Shown here: positions 34,251-47,138 of the stretch, one piece after another | How positions within the stretch are numbered: position 1 is the first letter of the stretch | How the letters are laid out: each line of letters begins with the position of its first letter | Assembly (NCBI GenBank): GCA_030142905.1 | Contig: JASJOG010000007.1 | Coordinates: 2,455,001 to 2,519,000 of the forward strand | DNA length: 64,000 nt | DNA from: Heliopora coerulea | Taxonomy: Eukaryota > Cnidaria > Anthozoa > Scleralcyonacea > Helioporidae | Direction: 5' to 3' | Program-made: the position numbers and the translations under genes | The notes under the pieces: model-generated | The model's input: only the letters and a program-made list of their open reading frames with translations | Told to the model about the DNA's origin: nothing | Databases searched by the model: none

Positions 34251-34596
34251 CTTTATTTCATTGTCTTGTACATGTTCCAAAAACTTGTTCGCGTCACATT
34301 TTCCACAAGGCTTTTGTCTCGAATACTTCATTTCACAATCTGTGTTTTCTGTAGCCATACATTGTAAGTGTTCCAAGACTTTGTTTTAAGTCACATTTTC
34401 CACAAGCTTGATGCCACAAATACTTTAGTTCACCATCTTTCACATCTTGTGTTTTCTTTAGCCATGTATGTTATGAATTTCTTCTATGTCACATTTTCCA
34501 CAGGCCTGATATCTTAAGTACTTTATTTCACCATCTTTCATATCTTATGTTTTCTGTAGCCATATATGTTAATGCAGTAATACGCCTCCCTTGTTC
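34251..34596 (-). other. CGKC exon-like segment U3 (broken)
   Basis: Acceptor tttcattttAG before 34596 and donor AAG|GTGAGATG after 34251. It is very similar to U1, with the same module order and stops. Confidence 0.4.
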
Positions 34597-37500
34597 CTAA
34601 AATGAAATGAGTTAATGCACTCAAAATTAACTTACATGTAATAGCAGTACACTCTTTCACAACATATGGCTGTCTCCAAGTTCTGCACAAATTATTAATT
34701 TGATTCATGATTTGAAAACCAGAACTCAACCTTGTTCCTAAATGCTGAACTACAAGGCAAACTTATGCAAAAATCCTAATCAATGTACAGCACTTAATTT
34801 ACTTAGGAATAGGTACCATTGGCTACTGTATTTCATGTTTGCAAGTTTATTAAACTCTTTAGTGCTTTTCTGACTACACAGTATTCAAGATATGGCAGGA
34901 AGCCCAATTGAGATTGCTATACATATTAGCAGTGTCGTTGTGACGGTTAATTTATTGGGGGCAGCCATGTAGGTCAAAATCACGCGTGGGGAAAAGTTCT
35001 GTCAGCTGTTTCGAACTTTTACTTTTCATTGACAGTTAATTCTGACAAATATGCAATCCTACTGACATTCTACTATACTTACTAAGGATAAAATAGAAAA
35101 CTGTCAAAACTCCCGATTCAGGTTAAGTTTTTCGCTAGGGTTGCGTTTTTTATCGCGTAGAGGACTGTGATGACCTGCAAAATGACCTTTTGACCTTCAA
35201 AATACAGTTTGCAGGTATCGTTCCAGTCTTGTTAGAGTTCAATGGCTTTGCCACAATGGTATCTGACATACCCAGATCGTCAGCAAACTTGATGCTCACA
35301 GCTAAGTAACATCATTTGGGATCACTGGGTAAATGGTGATGAGTGTTCAATATCGCACCAAGAAAACCTTGGTTGTGTAACGAATGTTGCCGAGATCCAG
35401 AACACGAGGCACTAATTTAATTGCTCAACGGGATCAATGTACCGGTTTGAAATGGGGGGGGCCTGGCTCCCCAAATTTACGTTTGGGGGAGACATGTCCA
35501 CCCTTGCAACGCCTATGTAAATTAGTGAATACCTGGAATGAACAAAGGCAGACATGGTGCTTATATTGACTGAGTTGTAATCTATCACAACTTGATAAAA
35601 AATCTCTTGTCAAAGAAAAGCAAACCGTGCATTGCCACAGTCCATTTTTAAATATGTTTGTGAATGTCATGAAAAGAGGTATTTTTACGTACCATATACC
35701 AAACTTTCTATTTGATCTCATCCATGATTTCCCATGATTTTCCATGGTTTCCAGCCATATATCCAACTAATACCCATCTTCTTACATTCTGGATGGACTT
35801 GCTATAAACTGCTTTCTTTACTGTATATCTGTTGGTTAGGTAATCAAGAGTTTCAAGGCGAGTTTAACGTCATGGGACCCCATGCTTCAATATAGCATAC
35901 TTGGTTGTTAATGGAGTCAACGTTTATGGCATATCTGGGAAGCTTATTCTTTTGATACTTTTCCTTCACAATCCAGTTAATTGGTGTGTCTTGCCTCACA
36001 CTGTATTCATTGCCGTATTTCAAGGACATATTATGGCCATTTCATGGTAACAGTAAGCATTCTTTAATTCTCAAGGACCTAGATAGCACAAGAACAAAAT
36101 AATGCACATACATTTAATAATCATCAAATGTTAATTTGAGTATGTATTTAGAAAATTCACGAAATTTTTAATACTTTATTCAAATGAAAGAATTTTTTCT
36201 TTCATTTGGAAACCTCAATATTTACACCCTATCATCACCGTCATTGTTAGCTAATCAAAGTGTCAAAAATTTTGTGCATATCCACATCTTTCTTTATACC
36301 CAATTCCAGTCACTTACCGGAAACTACAACTACAACTTCTGAATCAATATCCAATGTTACCAAACAAAATCTATTACTGGGGTCCTACCCTCACCTCAAA
36401 CCAACATGAAATTCAAGGGCATTTTCAACGGCTTTCAAAGACTTTTCAAGTAAATTGAAAGCCTGAAGCTGGTCCATAATTTGCTTTTTAAGATGAAAAT
36501 CAATGTGAACTTTTTATTTCAGTAAATAATAGATTAATATCTATAAAATAACTAAAATTTCTAAATACGACATAAGAAGTCTTAACACACAAATAAATTC
36601 ATTATTAGTTTTGAAGTTTGTAGATTAGGCAATGTTTAATTGTTGGTAGTGACACAAGCATAAAATTCAAGCATTTTTCGAGAACCTTTATTGATATTCA
36701 CAAACTTTCCAGGGCCTTGTTTTTTGATTTTTTCCAAATCCAAGTACCCTATATACCGAGTAATTACCCACAGGTTTTCTGTTGATTTTTCTGTTTTTGA
36801 AGCTGCTGTGGGTAATACGGTGGTACAGGTAATGTGATGACAAATTTTTATTTTGACATCGGCATTTGGCAAAAATCTAGTTATCAAATCATCACAAGTG
36901 CTGCGCAGTAATAGCTTCGGGTTAATGATTCCAAATCCTAGCGCAAGTCTTCCAAATAATAAACAAAATTTAGAAAATTTTTCGTTCCTTTGGAGTAATT
37001 ATCAGTTTGCTTCATAGAATTTTGTGTTTACGTGCAAATTGGCAAGTCAGGCTGTCAGGCATTGCGCATATCTAATTTTCGCTTCTTGTTCTGACCATGC
37101 TATCAGTACTTCTGTTGTCAGCAAATAGCAAGCTTTAAACTGACAGTACATTTCAAAGATAGAAAACAATCAGTTTCAATAATAGTGTAAATTTTACAGC
37201 TGTTGCGATTTCGACCCAGTATAGAGTACCATGCTGGGTGTTGCTACGTCACAAGGGAATTCACATGGAATTTCATTCAAAATTGTCATGGCTTAAAATA
37301 TATTGCCACTCTGCAGGTCGATTTCGATTGGCTCATTCAAAATTAGGTAATGTCTTCCATTCACTTTGCTTTGATTAATCCTTTGCTTTTCACCATGCCT
37401 GGTAAAAAACGCCATCATTAGAGCTACTCCTTTGAGTTCATCTTGTTTCAAAGCCACAATGATGTTGCAGGGGCGTGGTTGAAGTGCGGGTCATCTGTCG

Positions 37501-37892
37501 ACATAATTTTTTTGGACCATAAATTTGACTAGTGCAGGTAATATGCCGTGTGGGTAATTGCCCGAAAAATATGGTACTTTTAAGGATTTCCAAGGATCAA
37601 ATGAACCCTGGAAAATTCTTGTAATCACAACTGCAGAATATTCATAATCCCAACTACAGCTAGTACTATCACCAAACCAACAAACGCACAACACCATTGC
37701 TACAATAAATAATCCTATCACAACAAATTTCACTAATGCTGTACAGATATCTTTAATGGATATTAACCTAGTTTACATCATGGAATTAGGTGGAATGTCC
37801 ACCATTTGCATTTAGTTTTCCACTATAACTTATGACTGAAAACCTCACCTGTGAAATCCCTGCTGATGGAGCTCCAACTGGATTGATGGAAT

Positions 37893-37946
37893 CACTTGGC
37901 TACATGGTTGCACTTGGCTACGCGGCTACACTTGGCTACATGGTTG
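37893..37946. repeat. Three 18-bp tandem repeats
   Basis: CACTTGGCTACATGGTTG, a variant with gcggcta, and the first form again. Confidence 0.85.
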
Positions 37947-38643
37947 CACGAGGCCGGGTGCGGAAACATGTGTGAATGGAATTGTGGTCTGGAGACTGGT
38001 AACCCCGCCCCTTCGAACCTCATAGCAGCGTACGATCACGCGGCACCCATCATAGATGGTGCACCATCACCTTGCCAGCCGGAGGTCTCCAGAGCGTTAG
38101 GTCCCGGTCGATGTATGTGAACTGGAAAGTCAAAGGGATTTAAGGAAACGTTTATGGAGGTGGTTCAGTTTGTCTGTGGCCGGCAATAGAGAGCTGCTCA
38201 TTCGGAACCTTTTAGGTGGAAGTCTACGCATCGTGAGACGCACGCGAACACCATCCGGTAAGGTCTTTTGGCAAAGCTCTTGTGTGCGCTACTCTGTGTC
38301 AGACACCGGTACGTGCTTGTAGTGTATTTTGAGAACGGGATAGGGGCGCCTCATGTGCAGGTTTGTGTGGGATATTATTCTCATGACTGACGACTTGAAT
38401 GACATTAATAGCATAGTCCAGTATAGTTCAGCAAATCTGATTTCCAAATCATCTGGTGGAACATTCTCATGGTTTATCACATACGGCTATTGCTCTACAA
38501 AAAAATCAAAGCAACTTGTTCACTTCCTCACTAAAGCCATACTCTGAAAGATGAAAGCTATGTTGCATCAGAATTCTAATGTACTCAAAGTACATGCAGC
38601 AGACTAAATCTCAACCATAAGATAACCAGAATTTTCAAGAGCA

Positions 38644-38791
38644 GCGTTCTTGAGGTTATACACTATCTAAAAGATAGAAAAAAAGCTTCTTGACGTTTCG
38701 AGCGAAGGCCCGTTTCGAACGAAGGGCCTTCGCTCGAAACGTCGAGAAGCTTTTTTTCTATCTTTTAGACAGTGTATAACCTCAAGAACGC
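38644..38791. repeat. Long palindrome, ~68-bp arms
   Basis: 38644-38711 and 38724-38791 are near-perfect reverse complements around a ~12-base loop. The arms contain gacgtttcgagcgaaggcc, a word reminiscent of the 3' ends of Penelope-like elements, so it may be an inverted pair of such tails. Confidence 0.85.
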
Positions 38792-40632
38792 CGCTGTTTT
38801 ATCGAAGCTATCTACACTGGACCCCTGCGCCTTAGAATTTTCAAGAGCCTAATGTTTTAGATGCTTAATTCAAAAGAAAAAAGCATGACCTGCTTACACT
38901 CAGGGTTGATATGACTGTTGAGATTAGAACAATAACAAATAATTCCATTATCTAATCAGGGCACTTCTGCACCAGCATTTGTTTTTTACAGTTATCTTTC
39001 ACCACAAGATCATAAACAGTCAACATAGGTGTTATGTAAACCTTACTACAATGTCAAGACCAGGGTAGACAACAAAAGGAATGAAATTTTGACCAGAAAT
39101 CTGAGGAATAATTCAAATTGACTGTTTTAATTTTATTTTCTGTCAATTAAACTCTTCAATGACACAATCCTAAAGAAATTGTTGGTTAATTGTGTCTGTT
39201 TAACATCCCAATATTTTTTCCCATAGTCTTTGTTCTTCAATTGGATCTCCATACTAATTCCTGATCTAAAATTAACTCATTAGCTCCTCTTGATGAGTAA
39301 AATCATCTGGCATTAGTTCAAGTAAAACTTTTATATACTGCACCCTTGCCCCTTAATGAGTTAATTCCCAATTTCATGCAATCTGCCTGCTCTTCCAGTA
39401 TCCTGCATCTCTTAAAATATCATCTCTTAAGTGAGATAAAATTGTTGTGTATACAGGATATTAGAAGAATGAAAAGATGGTATGAAATTTTGGACAATGG
39501 AGTAGGTGTATCCCATTATCACATGACCTTTAATGTGGCCATGTTCCTTCTCATTACCCTGAAGTGTTGACTTCTGTAAAAATATAGTTTGAAAAAATTA
39601 TTTTATCCATATTATAAAACATTTGTTCCACCAAAATGCCCAGAGACAAAAATGCTCTACCATGATATAAATATGATAGCCCAGCAAATAACTTTTGACA
39701 AAACCATGTAGTAAAGACATAATAGCTTTAATACTGACATTTCATTACTCAACCAGTGACATCTTCAATATAGAGTGAATTAATTGCAAGTTCAGTGAGA
39801 CTTAAATCACTAATGTGTAACAAAAACAGATGGTGACAGGCAGAGACACAGGCATACTAATGACAGCAGTGGAGTGAGAAAGCAGAAAGGAGAAAAGAAA
39901 ACATCAGAGATCAAAGTAATATAAGGAGAAGAGAGACAAGAAAAAAATTAAGAAAGTTCCAAAGGAAATGATCAAATGTTGGAGTTGAGTAAGGGTTTTA
40001 ATTTAGATATGAGTAAGCTCTCTCAGAGGAAGATGTCTAATTGGCAAGAGCTGGAAGATAAAATAGAGAAATCCTTATAGGCAACATCATGACCAGTCTG
40101 TTTTTTTGTGAGCTAGGATGCTGGAGAGCATGGTGGGTGAATGTGGTTTTCCCCTGTAGGCCAAAATACCCATGTGTTCATATATCCTAGTATGTAATAA
40201 TCAGATGTTTCACTGACACACAATGCCTAGCAGCATCGACATGTAAATTTATAAATAATGTAAAATCTGACTCGGTGGTAAAAAATCCTTAAAATAAAAA
40301 GAGCTAGAAATCTGACATGAGTGCCACAAGATAATGCAAACTTGTATATGAGGAAAGGCCAATGAAAATAATGTAGTAACCTGTTGTCTGATTTGAAAAC
40401 CATCATATCCAGTGTATGGTAAAATTAACAAAAGTAACAATTTTGGAGCCATAATTGCTTTTAAAAAATGCTCTAAACTTGGAGGAAAAATTGCAATAGG
40501 TTAAAATGGAAAATGCTACTTACTTTCTAGATAACTTTTATTTGATTTCTTCTTAAGAGTATTGTTGGAAGGATTTAAGTATGTCGTCAGCATTTTTACT
40601 TTTGTTAATCCCATTTTCAGTGATTTAGCATC

Positions 40633-40871
40633 TCAGCCTTTTTTCATTGTCTTGTACAGTATACATTCCAAGAATTTGTTCATGTCACATTTCCCACAAG
40701 CCTTCTCTCTCAAATACTTCATTTTGCTGTCTTTCATGTGTTCCAGGACTTTGCTCCAGGTCACATTTTCAATAAGTTTTTGTCACAAATACTTTATTTT
40801 GTCATCTCTCACATCTTGTCTTTTCTGTAGCCATATTATCTCAACATGGTGATGTACCTTCCTTGTTAATC
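40633..40871 (-). other. CGKC exon-like segment U4 (diverged)
   Basis: Acceptor tttttgtttAG before 40871; the donor is mutated (ctgag instead of gtgag). The minus-strand frame is open over LTRKVHHHVEIIWLQK…DDKIKYL, then after a stop and shift LEHMKDSKMKYLREKACGKC and DMNKFLE. It shows the ancestral module most clearly. Confidence 0.45.
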
Positions 40872-41257
40872 CTAAACAAAAATAAATAAATACTACCAAG
40901 ATATAACTTACATGTACTGCAACAACTGCAAACCTTTCACTTAAGCCAGCAATGATAGTCTCTACCATCTGAACAAAAAAAGGTTCAACACCACCTTCTT
41001 AACCCATTAAGGGGCAAGGGTACACTTTATTATTTGTATTTTAGCTAATGTCAGACAATTTTACTTGGTGCATGGATGAGCCATGGGTATTAAAGGGTTA
41101 ATGCATCCTTAAGAATATGCTTGAAGTAATGAGATAATATTAAAAAATACATAAAGAAATTAGTATTAATTTCATTACCTGGTACTAAACATGCACAATA
41201 TAATTAGTGTGACAGGTAAAATTTAACAATGTAATTTTCACTGGCTTATCACCTCAC
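40872..41257. other. Spacer between U4 and U5
   Basis: AT-rich. A GTAAGTTAT donor-like site on the minus strand at about 40906-40912 precedes U4, as GTAAGTTAATC does before U1 and U3. No other feature was seen. Confidence 0.3.
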
Positions 41258-41491
41258 CTTTATTTCATTGCCTTGCACATGTTTCAAGAATAATATGTTC
41301 AAGTCACATTTTCCACCAGGATTTTGTTTCATATTCTTCATTTGATTGCTTTTTATATGTTCCAAGACACTGTTCTAGGGCACATTTTCCACAAGGCTTT
41401 TATCTCTAATGCTTTATTTCACCACCATTTATGTCTTGTGTTTTTTGTAATCATATTATTTTGTTAATGTAGTGATATGCCTTTTTCGTTC
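41258..41491 (-). other. CGKC exon-like segment U5 (broken)
   Basis: Acceptor tttctgtttAG before 41491 and donor AAG|GTGAGGTG after 41258. The modules are recognisable but have several stops. Confidence 0.35.
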
Positions 41492-42790
41492 CTAAACAGA
41501 AATAAACACTCTCAACCAGTGCTATAGCTAGAAAACCTGGACTGGGGGCAACAGAAAATTTCTATATTGGGTCATCAAATTTCAAAATCACATTACTCAA
41601 TCTGGACATTCCATGCACATCTAAAATAATAAATTAACTGTAAAATGAGTCAGTTATTAATGGCTTACTTTAATAATAAACAAAAGCAACAGGAATGTCA
41701 ATTAACTCTCCTTTCCTTATGTCACCCAACCTTTAGAGCATGGAAAATAAAATCCTATTTTTTAAAATTGCATGAGAAACCATGCAGCTAAATACATCCT
41801 TACGTCAGTCACAACTCATGTGGCAATGGAACTATGGCTGCTGCCTTGAATAAACAAAACATGCAACTAGTAGTGGCTGTAGGAACCCTGGTAGATATCA
41901 TGCCAATTGAAAACTTAAGATCTCTGACCCTGCTCATTTCCTGAATGTATAACACATGAACAATTTAAAGAACACCTCAATGCATTTAGGAATTTTTTTC
42001 ATATTCATTATTGCTTCATATTGTTTATGTTGATATTTTCTGAATTGACCTTCTAATTTCCCAATTTTAAAAAAACTGCAATTTTTCAAATTTTTGTTTT
42101 AGGGTTATCCTTCACCTCACAATACCCACTTTCCCTACAGCCCTTCTCTCAACACTAACTTATATATAAAGCCTCCTAGGTGTGCTGAGCCATGGCAAAA
42201 TTTTTCTTGACCAAACTGAAAAATCCAGTTTGACAGAGACACAGAGTACAAAGATTAGGGGGGAAAAACCCACATATTTGAGGTGGGTCCTGGCCACCAC
42301 CTGATCCCAACTGAAATTTACACTTGACAAAATGAAATTTTTCTTCTTCTACAGACATGGTAACAACTACAAACTTTTTTCAGAGCAAGGCCAATCTCCA
42401 ACTTCAGCACACTGACTCACTGAGCTAGTGACCCCCCCTCCATGCAACCTTGACATCATGCTCCACTGTGGTTGTTTAAATCGTTTTGGGGGCAAAACAG
42501 TGTAAATATTTTCTGATGTCATGTTTATATTTATGTTCAGCTCTGTAAAAATTCATATTATTTAATGTTTTAAATCATATGAACCAAAATCCTACATAGT
42601 TCTCTTGTCTCTTTCTGTACAAGTTGACACAATTCTTTTTATTTTATCATTTACCGCTAAAGACACCGTACTCATAGTATGCCTGCAGCGAATGGAAAGG
42701 CATACCTCTCAGCGAATTCGTGCAAGTTTCTGTGCAAATTTCTATGGGAATCCAAAAAGGCGAGGTCCTAAAGATATACCAAGAATATTT
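41492..42790. other. Non-coding, no gene recognised
   Basis: AT-rich sequence with short spurious frames. Confidence 0.4.
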
Positions 42791-42967
42791 GCTTGCTCTA
42801 AGTGACCTCAACATTTCATTCTACATTGTTCTACATTGTTGCATATAACATCTTATCATGCGGTGAAGACCTGGGAGAACTATTCATAAGAAACGTGAAG
42901 ACGAAGTGAACTGTTTAAGTAAGAAAGTTAAAGCTGACCTTGGTTACAAGTGCTATAGGGTAACTTT

Positions 42968-44086
42968 ATGGCTCTACTGAAATTATTCGAGCACGTAAGC
43001 CTTGCTTGGACGGCTGACTTTGACTTGTTGAAGCAGTTCGTAAATGACATTTTAAAGCTGGATGGAGTATGGTCGCAGCCTGGAGGTGATAAGAAGGTAT
43101 TTACTTTTGGTGATTCGACTATAGTATGGCGGAAGAACAGAAATTTGTTATCCTTCACTGGAGGAAAATCGAATGATATAAAAAAAGAGATATGTCAACA
43201 GATGTATGCGAACGACTTGACAAGGCCTGTTTCGCCAACACAACAGCAATCGGGTACACTGCTGAATTTTTATGCAGAGACGATTGAAAACCTTAGGGAT
43301 GACCAGTTGGTAAACAGCGAAGCAATTAAATCACTGGCAGAATCTGTTGGTCGTATCTCAACAGTAATTTTTCAACTACAAGGACATTTAGAAAATAACA
43401 CTGAGTTGAATAGAGTAAGTTTGGAGACGCAGCCCGCTGAAATCGAAAATGCAAATCAACTAGGCAATGTTGAAAGAGGCATTGTAATAGAAGAATTGCC
43501 CAAATCCTACGAGGACGGTAATTTAAATCAGAATAAATTAAGGATGGAAGAAAAGATATTGGGTGATATAAATCAAATTAAGGCACCTGACCCTAGTCTT
43601 AGTATTAATTATCAGTCAACTGGAAATAACAATAAAGCAACATATGCAGAAGTTGCTAGTTTAAGACCTAATTCTCCTTCAAGATCTAAAGCCTCAGACA
43701 ATACCATAACGGTCTCAGACAATAACCACGAAAAGATGGACAGTCTGATTGGTGATGGGTTTATTGGGGTAGAACGGAAAAGGAAAAGAAGCAAAAGATT
43801 CTTCCTTTCTGGAATCGACAAAAATGTCAAAGAAAGCCAGATTTGTTCGTATCTTGCGGAAAGGAATATTGTCTTGTCTAAGATTTCCATGTTTCAAAGT
43901 AAGCAAAGAGGAACAGTTTCAGCCAAAATACATATTCCTTCAGCTTTCAGTTCGTGGGTTTTAAGTGAAAACTTTTGGCCAAAATTTATCTGCTGCAAAC
44001 CTTGGCAACAAAAAGGAAAAAAGCACAAGACCTTCTTGCAAGAAGGAAATGTAACCTTGGACAGAGCTTTTTCAACTTACGTATAA
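42968..44086 (+). CDS. LINE ORF1 protein
   Basis: An intact frame of 372 residues. The N-terminal ~90 residues look like a small folded domain (…GVWSQPGGDKKVFTFGD…WRKNRNLLSFTGG), followed by a polar, probably coiled or disordered middle. The C-terminal part is RKRSKRFFLSGID…CSYLAERNIVLSKISMF and SAKIHIPSAF…FWPKFICCKPW. That closing pattern is shared by ORF1 proteins of CR1/L2-type elements in cnidarians, which bind element RNA. The stop overlaps the ORF2 start as TAATG (44084-44088), an arrangement that suggests coupled translation. Start chosen at the first ATG of the frame. Confidence 0.75.
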   Translation: MALLKLFEHVSLAWTADFDLLKQFVNDILKLDGVWSQPGGDKKVFTFGDSTIVWRKNRNLLSFTGGKSNDIKKEICQQMYANDLTRPVSPTQQQSGTLLNFYAETIENLRDDQLVNSEAIKSLAESVGRISTVIFQLQGHLENNTELNRVSLETQPAEIENANQLGNVERGIVIEELPKSYEDGNLNQNKLRMEEKILGDINQIKAPDPSLSINYQSTGNNNKATYAEVASLRPNSPSRSKASDNTITVSDNNHEKMDSLIGDGFIGVERKRKRSKRFFLSGIDKNVKESQICSYLAERNIVLSKISMFQSKQRGTVSAKIHIPSAFSSWVLSENFWPKFICCKPWQQKGKKHKTFLQEGNVTLDRAFSTYV

Positions 44087-47000
44087 TGGCGTACAGCGGA
44101 AATTTAATATTACCCATGATGGGAACTACACCATCTACTAAAATGACTCACAAAATATCAGTGCAAATCACTAACTGTAATGGCAAATACAGATGGAAGC
44201 AAAACGGCCCGAATAGGAACAATTTAATACCAGTTAGACAGAGAAATCCTGCTGATGGTATTACCCAAGAGCGAGATATTCATAGTGGCATCTTAACAAA
44301 TGGTCGATCATCAAAGTCCTTCCAGAAATCAAAGGTTAAAATTGCCCACTTAAATATCCATTTGTTAAGGAAAAGAGATCATCTATTGCAGTTGCGTTGC
44401 TTAGTTAGAAAAAATAATTATGATGTCTTTGCAGTGTCGGAAACTTGGCTAAATTCCTCCATTTCAAATGCAGAGGTAGAAATTGAAGGCTACAAATTAT
44501 CAAGGTTGGACAGTCAAAGTCCTAGATGAACTTACTGAAATAACATCGTCTGGCTTTCATCAGCTATGGGTACAAATACAATACAGGAAGTTAAAATCTA
44601 TTCTAGTGTGTGCAATTTATCGACCTCCGGATTGCCCCATAAACTGCCTTGTACAGGAGTTCCTTAATAAGTACACCCTGGCCCGTACGTATGGAAAAGA
44701 GCAGTTCATTATTGGGGACTTCAATTGTGATGTGTTAAAACACAATCAAGAGTCAAAAGAGCTCAAGGATTTGTGTACGTGTTTAAACTTAACACAGTTA
44801 ATATCCAGTCCAACTAGAGTGACATCAGATTCATCAACCTTGATAGACCTCATTATAACATCCAACACTGCCTTAGCTGCTGAAAGTGGAGTTGTGGAAA
44901 ATGGCATAAGTGATCATTTTCTGATTTATACTGTGCTGAAATTAAAATCACCAAAACCTCAGCCTAAGGTTATTAATGTCAGGAGTTATAGACATTACGA
45001 ACGGGATAAATTTTTAGAAGATTTGGCACAAGTACAATGGGAGAATGTGTCATTGATGGACGATGTAAATGGAAAATTAGATTATTTTAAATGCAATTTT
45101 TTTCAGATTTTAGACAGACATGTGCCCGTCAGAACTATAAAAGTTAGATACCGTAAATCTCCATTTGTAGGTGGTGAAATTAAGGATCTGATGAAGAAAA
45201 GGGACAAGTTGCACAAAATAGCACGTCAGACTAAGAATGCCTGTGACTGGGACAGCTTTCGTCGGGCTCGTGATGTGGTAAGAGAGCAGCTGAGGGAAGC
45301 AGAAAGGAGGTATGTTCATGATGAAATTTATAGGAATAAAGAACCAAATGCAATGTGGAAAGTTATCCGAAGCTGCATGCCGCGTAAAGAGATGTCACAG
45401 CCTGTGTATACCAAGGATATGAAGGAATTGGCTGATGAATTTAACAAATTTTACACTTCAGTTGGGGCCAGAGTTGCTGATGAGGCTAAAGTGTTAAGTG
45501 CTAAGAGTAATATCGCCTTTTTATGACAAAATAATCCTGTATTAAGAGATGAAGCAGATGAATTTCAATTCCGTCGTGTAACATCGTATGAAATACGTAA
45601 AATTGTAAACTCTCTTCCAACAAATAAGGCCCCTGGAATAGATAAAGTTTCACTCGCTGCTGTAAAAGACGCCCTACCTATTATCCTTCCCGCGCTGACT
45701 GAGATTGTGAACTGCTCCTTATTAACTTCAGTATTTCCAGCAGCTTGGAAACATTCAGAAGTAATTCCAATTCTCAAAGAAGGGGATCATGAAACGCTGA
45801 ATGACAATTGCCCTGTATCCTTACTGCCTGTGGCCTGGAAGGTATGTGAACATGTTCCACTGAACCAATTAATGGAATACATGTCTCAGGAAAAGAGTCT
45901 CATGGACCATCAAAGTGGAAACAAGAAGTTACATTCAACTGAAACGCTTAATATAATTGTATCAGATATGATTCTCAAGGCTATAGATAGGAAAGAGTTA
46001 ACGAGCAGTGGTGTTGTTGGACCTATCAAAGGCGTTTGACAGTATTGAACATTCACTGCTGTTTGAGAAACTGCATTCCTTGGGTGTATCCAGGAAGGCC
46101 GTTGCTTGGTTTAAGAGTTATCTTTCAGAAAGAAGGCAGTCAGTGCGACTTGGTCATATACTTTCAGAAGCTCGCATGATCACACATGGAGTGCCTCAGG
46201 GCTCCATACTTGGCCCAGCATTATTTAACATCTATATTAACAACCTTCCTAATGTTCCTACAGTTTGTCCTTTGGAATCATACGTCGATGATTCAAAAAT
46301 GTATTTGTCATTTTCATTGAAAAACATCAGTGCTGGGGGAACCCAGTTTGAGGACGATTTAAAGAGAGTTGCTGCATGGTGTTGCTCTAGTAGCCTACTC
46401 ATCAACCCTGGAAAAACTAAACTCATTCTATTTGGTACCCCACAAATGTTAAGTCAAGTTCAGGACTTTCGAGTACCCTTCCTTGGAAAGGTACTACGAC
46501 CCGTTTCTTCAGCAAAAGATTTAGGGATGGAGTTTGACAAAAGCCAGAGTTATGATGAACATATTGTCCAAGTAGTCTCCAAATGCACAAAGTCCCTTTG
46601 TCAAATTAATCGAGTCAAACACATTTTGGACAATTGGACCTTAAAAATGATTATAAATGCCTTAGTTTTTAGTAAACTATATTATTGCTCCTCAGTGTGG
46701 GAAAATACTTCCACGAAGAACATAGCTAAACTACAGAGCGTACAAAATTTTGCTGCTAGAATCGTCACAGGTATAAGGAAGTATGATCATATCACGCCTG
46801 CACTGAAACAATTAGATTGGTTGCCTGTTGATTATATGTTGAAATACAAAGATGCTGTTATGACATTTAAGTGTTTGAATGACTTAGCTCCATTATATCT
46901 TGCCAGAAGATTTGTATCTAGGTCGCAAACACATGACCGAGACACAAGATGTAAAAACAAGTTGCAGATTCCCCTCTATCGAACTGCATCGGGGCAGCAT

Positions 47001-47138
47001 TCTTTTTTATATAGGGCGACTAAATTATGGAACGAACTTGAGGATGATATTAAGAATATTTCTAACATCAAAACTTTTAAGATTTTAATAAGGAACAAAT
47101 TATATAACGAGTTTTGGAATAGTTGCATGAATAGTTAA
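44086..47138 (+). pseudogene. LINE ORF2: endonuclease and reverse transcriptase, broken
   Basis: Starts MAYSGNLILP at the TAATG overlap. Endonuclease motifs: KIAHLNIHLL, VSETWLNSS, CAIYRPPDCP, IIGDFNCDVL, LIDLIITSN and ISDHFLIYTVL (catalytic Asp-His). Reverse transcriptase motifs: NKAPGIDKV, PVSLLPVAWKV, VVLLDLSKAFD, HGVPQGSILGP and SYVDDSKMYL (catalytic YVDD), with a C-terminal region ending at 47138. Lesions: a frameshift near 44510-44529, where the expected glycine-rich/YVR segment also seems deleted; an in-frame TGA at 45524-45526; and a frameshift near 46000. The protein would copy element RNA at a nicked target but cannot be made from this copy. Confidence 0.85.

Larger units (their letters stand above)
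29690..34735. repeat. Tandem array of ~2-kb units with exon-like cores
   Basis: The order tRNA-like segment, ~90 bp spacer (catcctcacgg…tctctcgtgcactt), exon-like CGKC segment, ~500 bp tail (gatgatttgaaaa…ggtatggctg…ctgaaga) repeats about three and a half times: 29690-30555, 30555-32460, 32460-33430 and 34161-34735. Two DNA transposons (31269-32161 and 33471-34160) interrupt the units. Two more distant cores lie at 40633-40871 and 41258-41491. Confidence 0.8.
34740..40600. other. AT-rich non-coding stretch
   Basis: No gene is recognised on either strand. It could be intron or intergenic DNA. It contains the 18-bp repeats at 37893-37946, a GC-richer segment at about 37950-38350 and the palindrome at 38644-38791. 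Confidence 0.45.

Noticed and set aside
35434..35766. 110-codon minus-strand frame
   Set aside because: No helices, motifs or splice sites; composition matches background.
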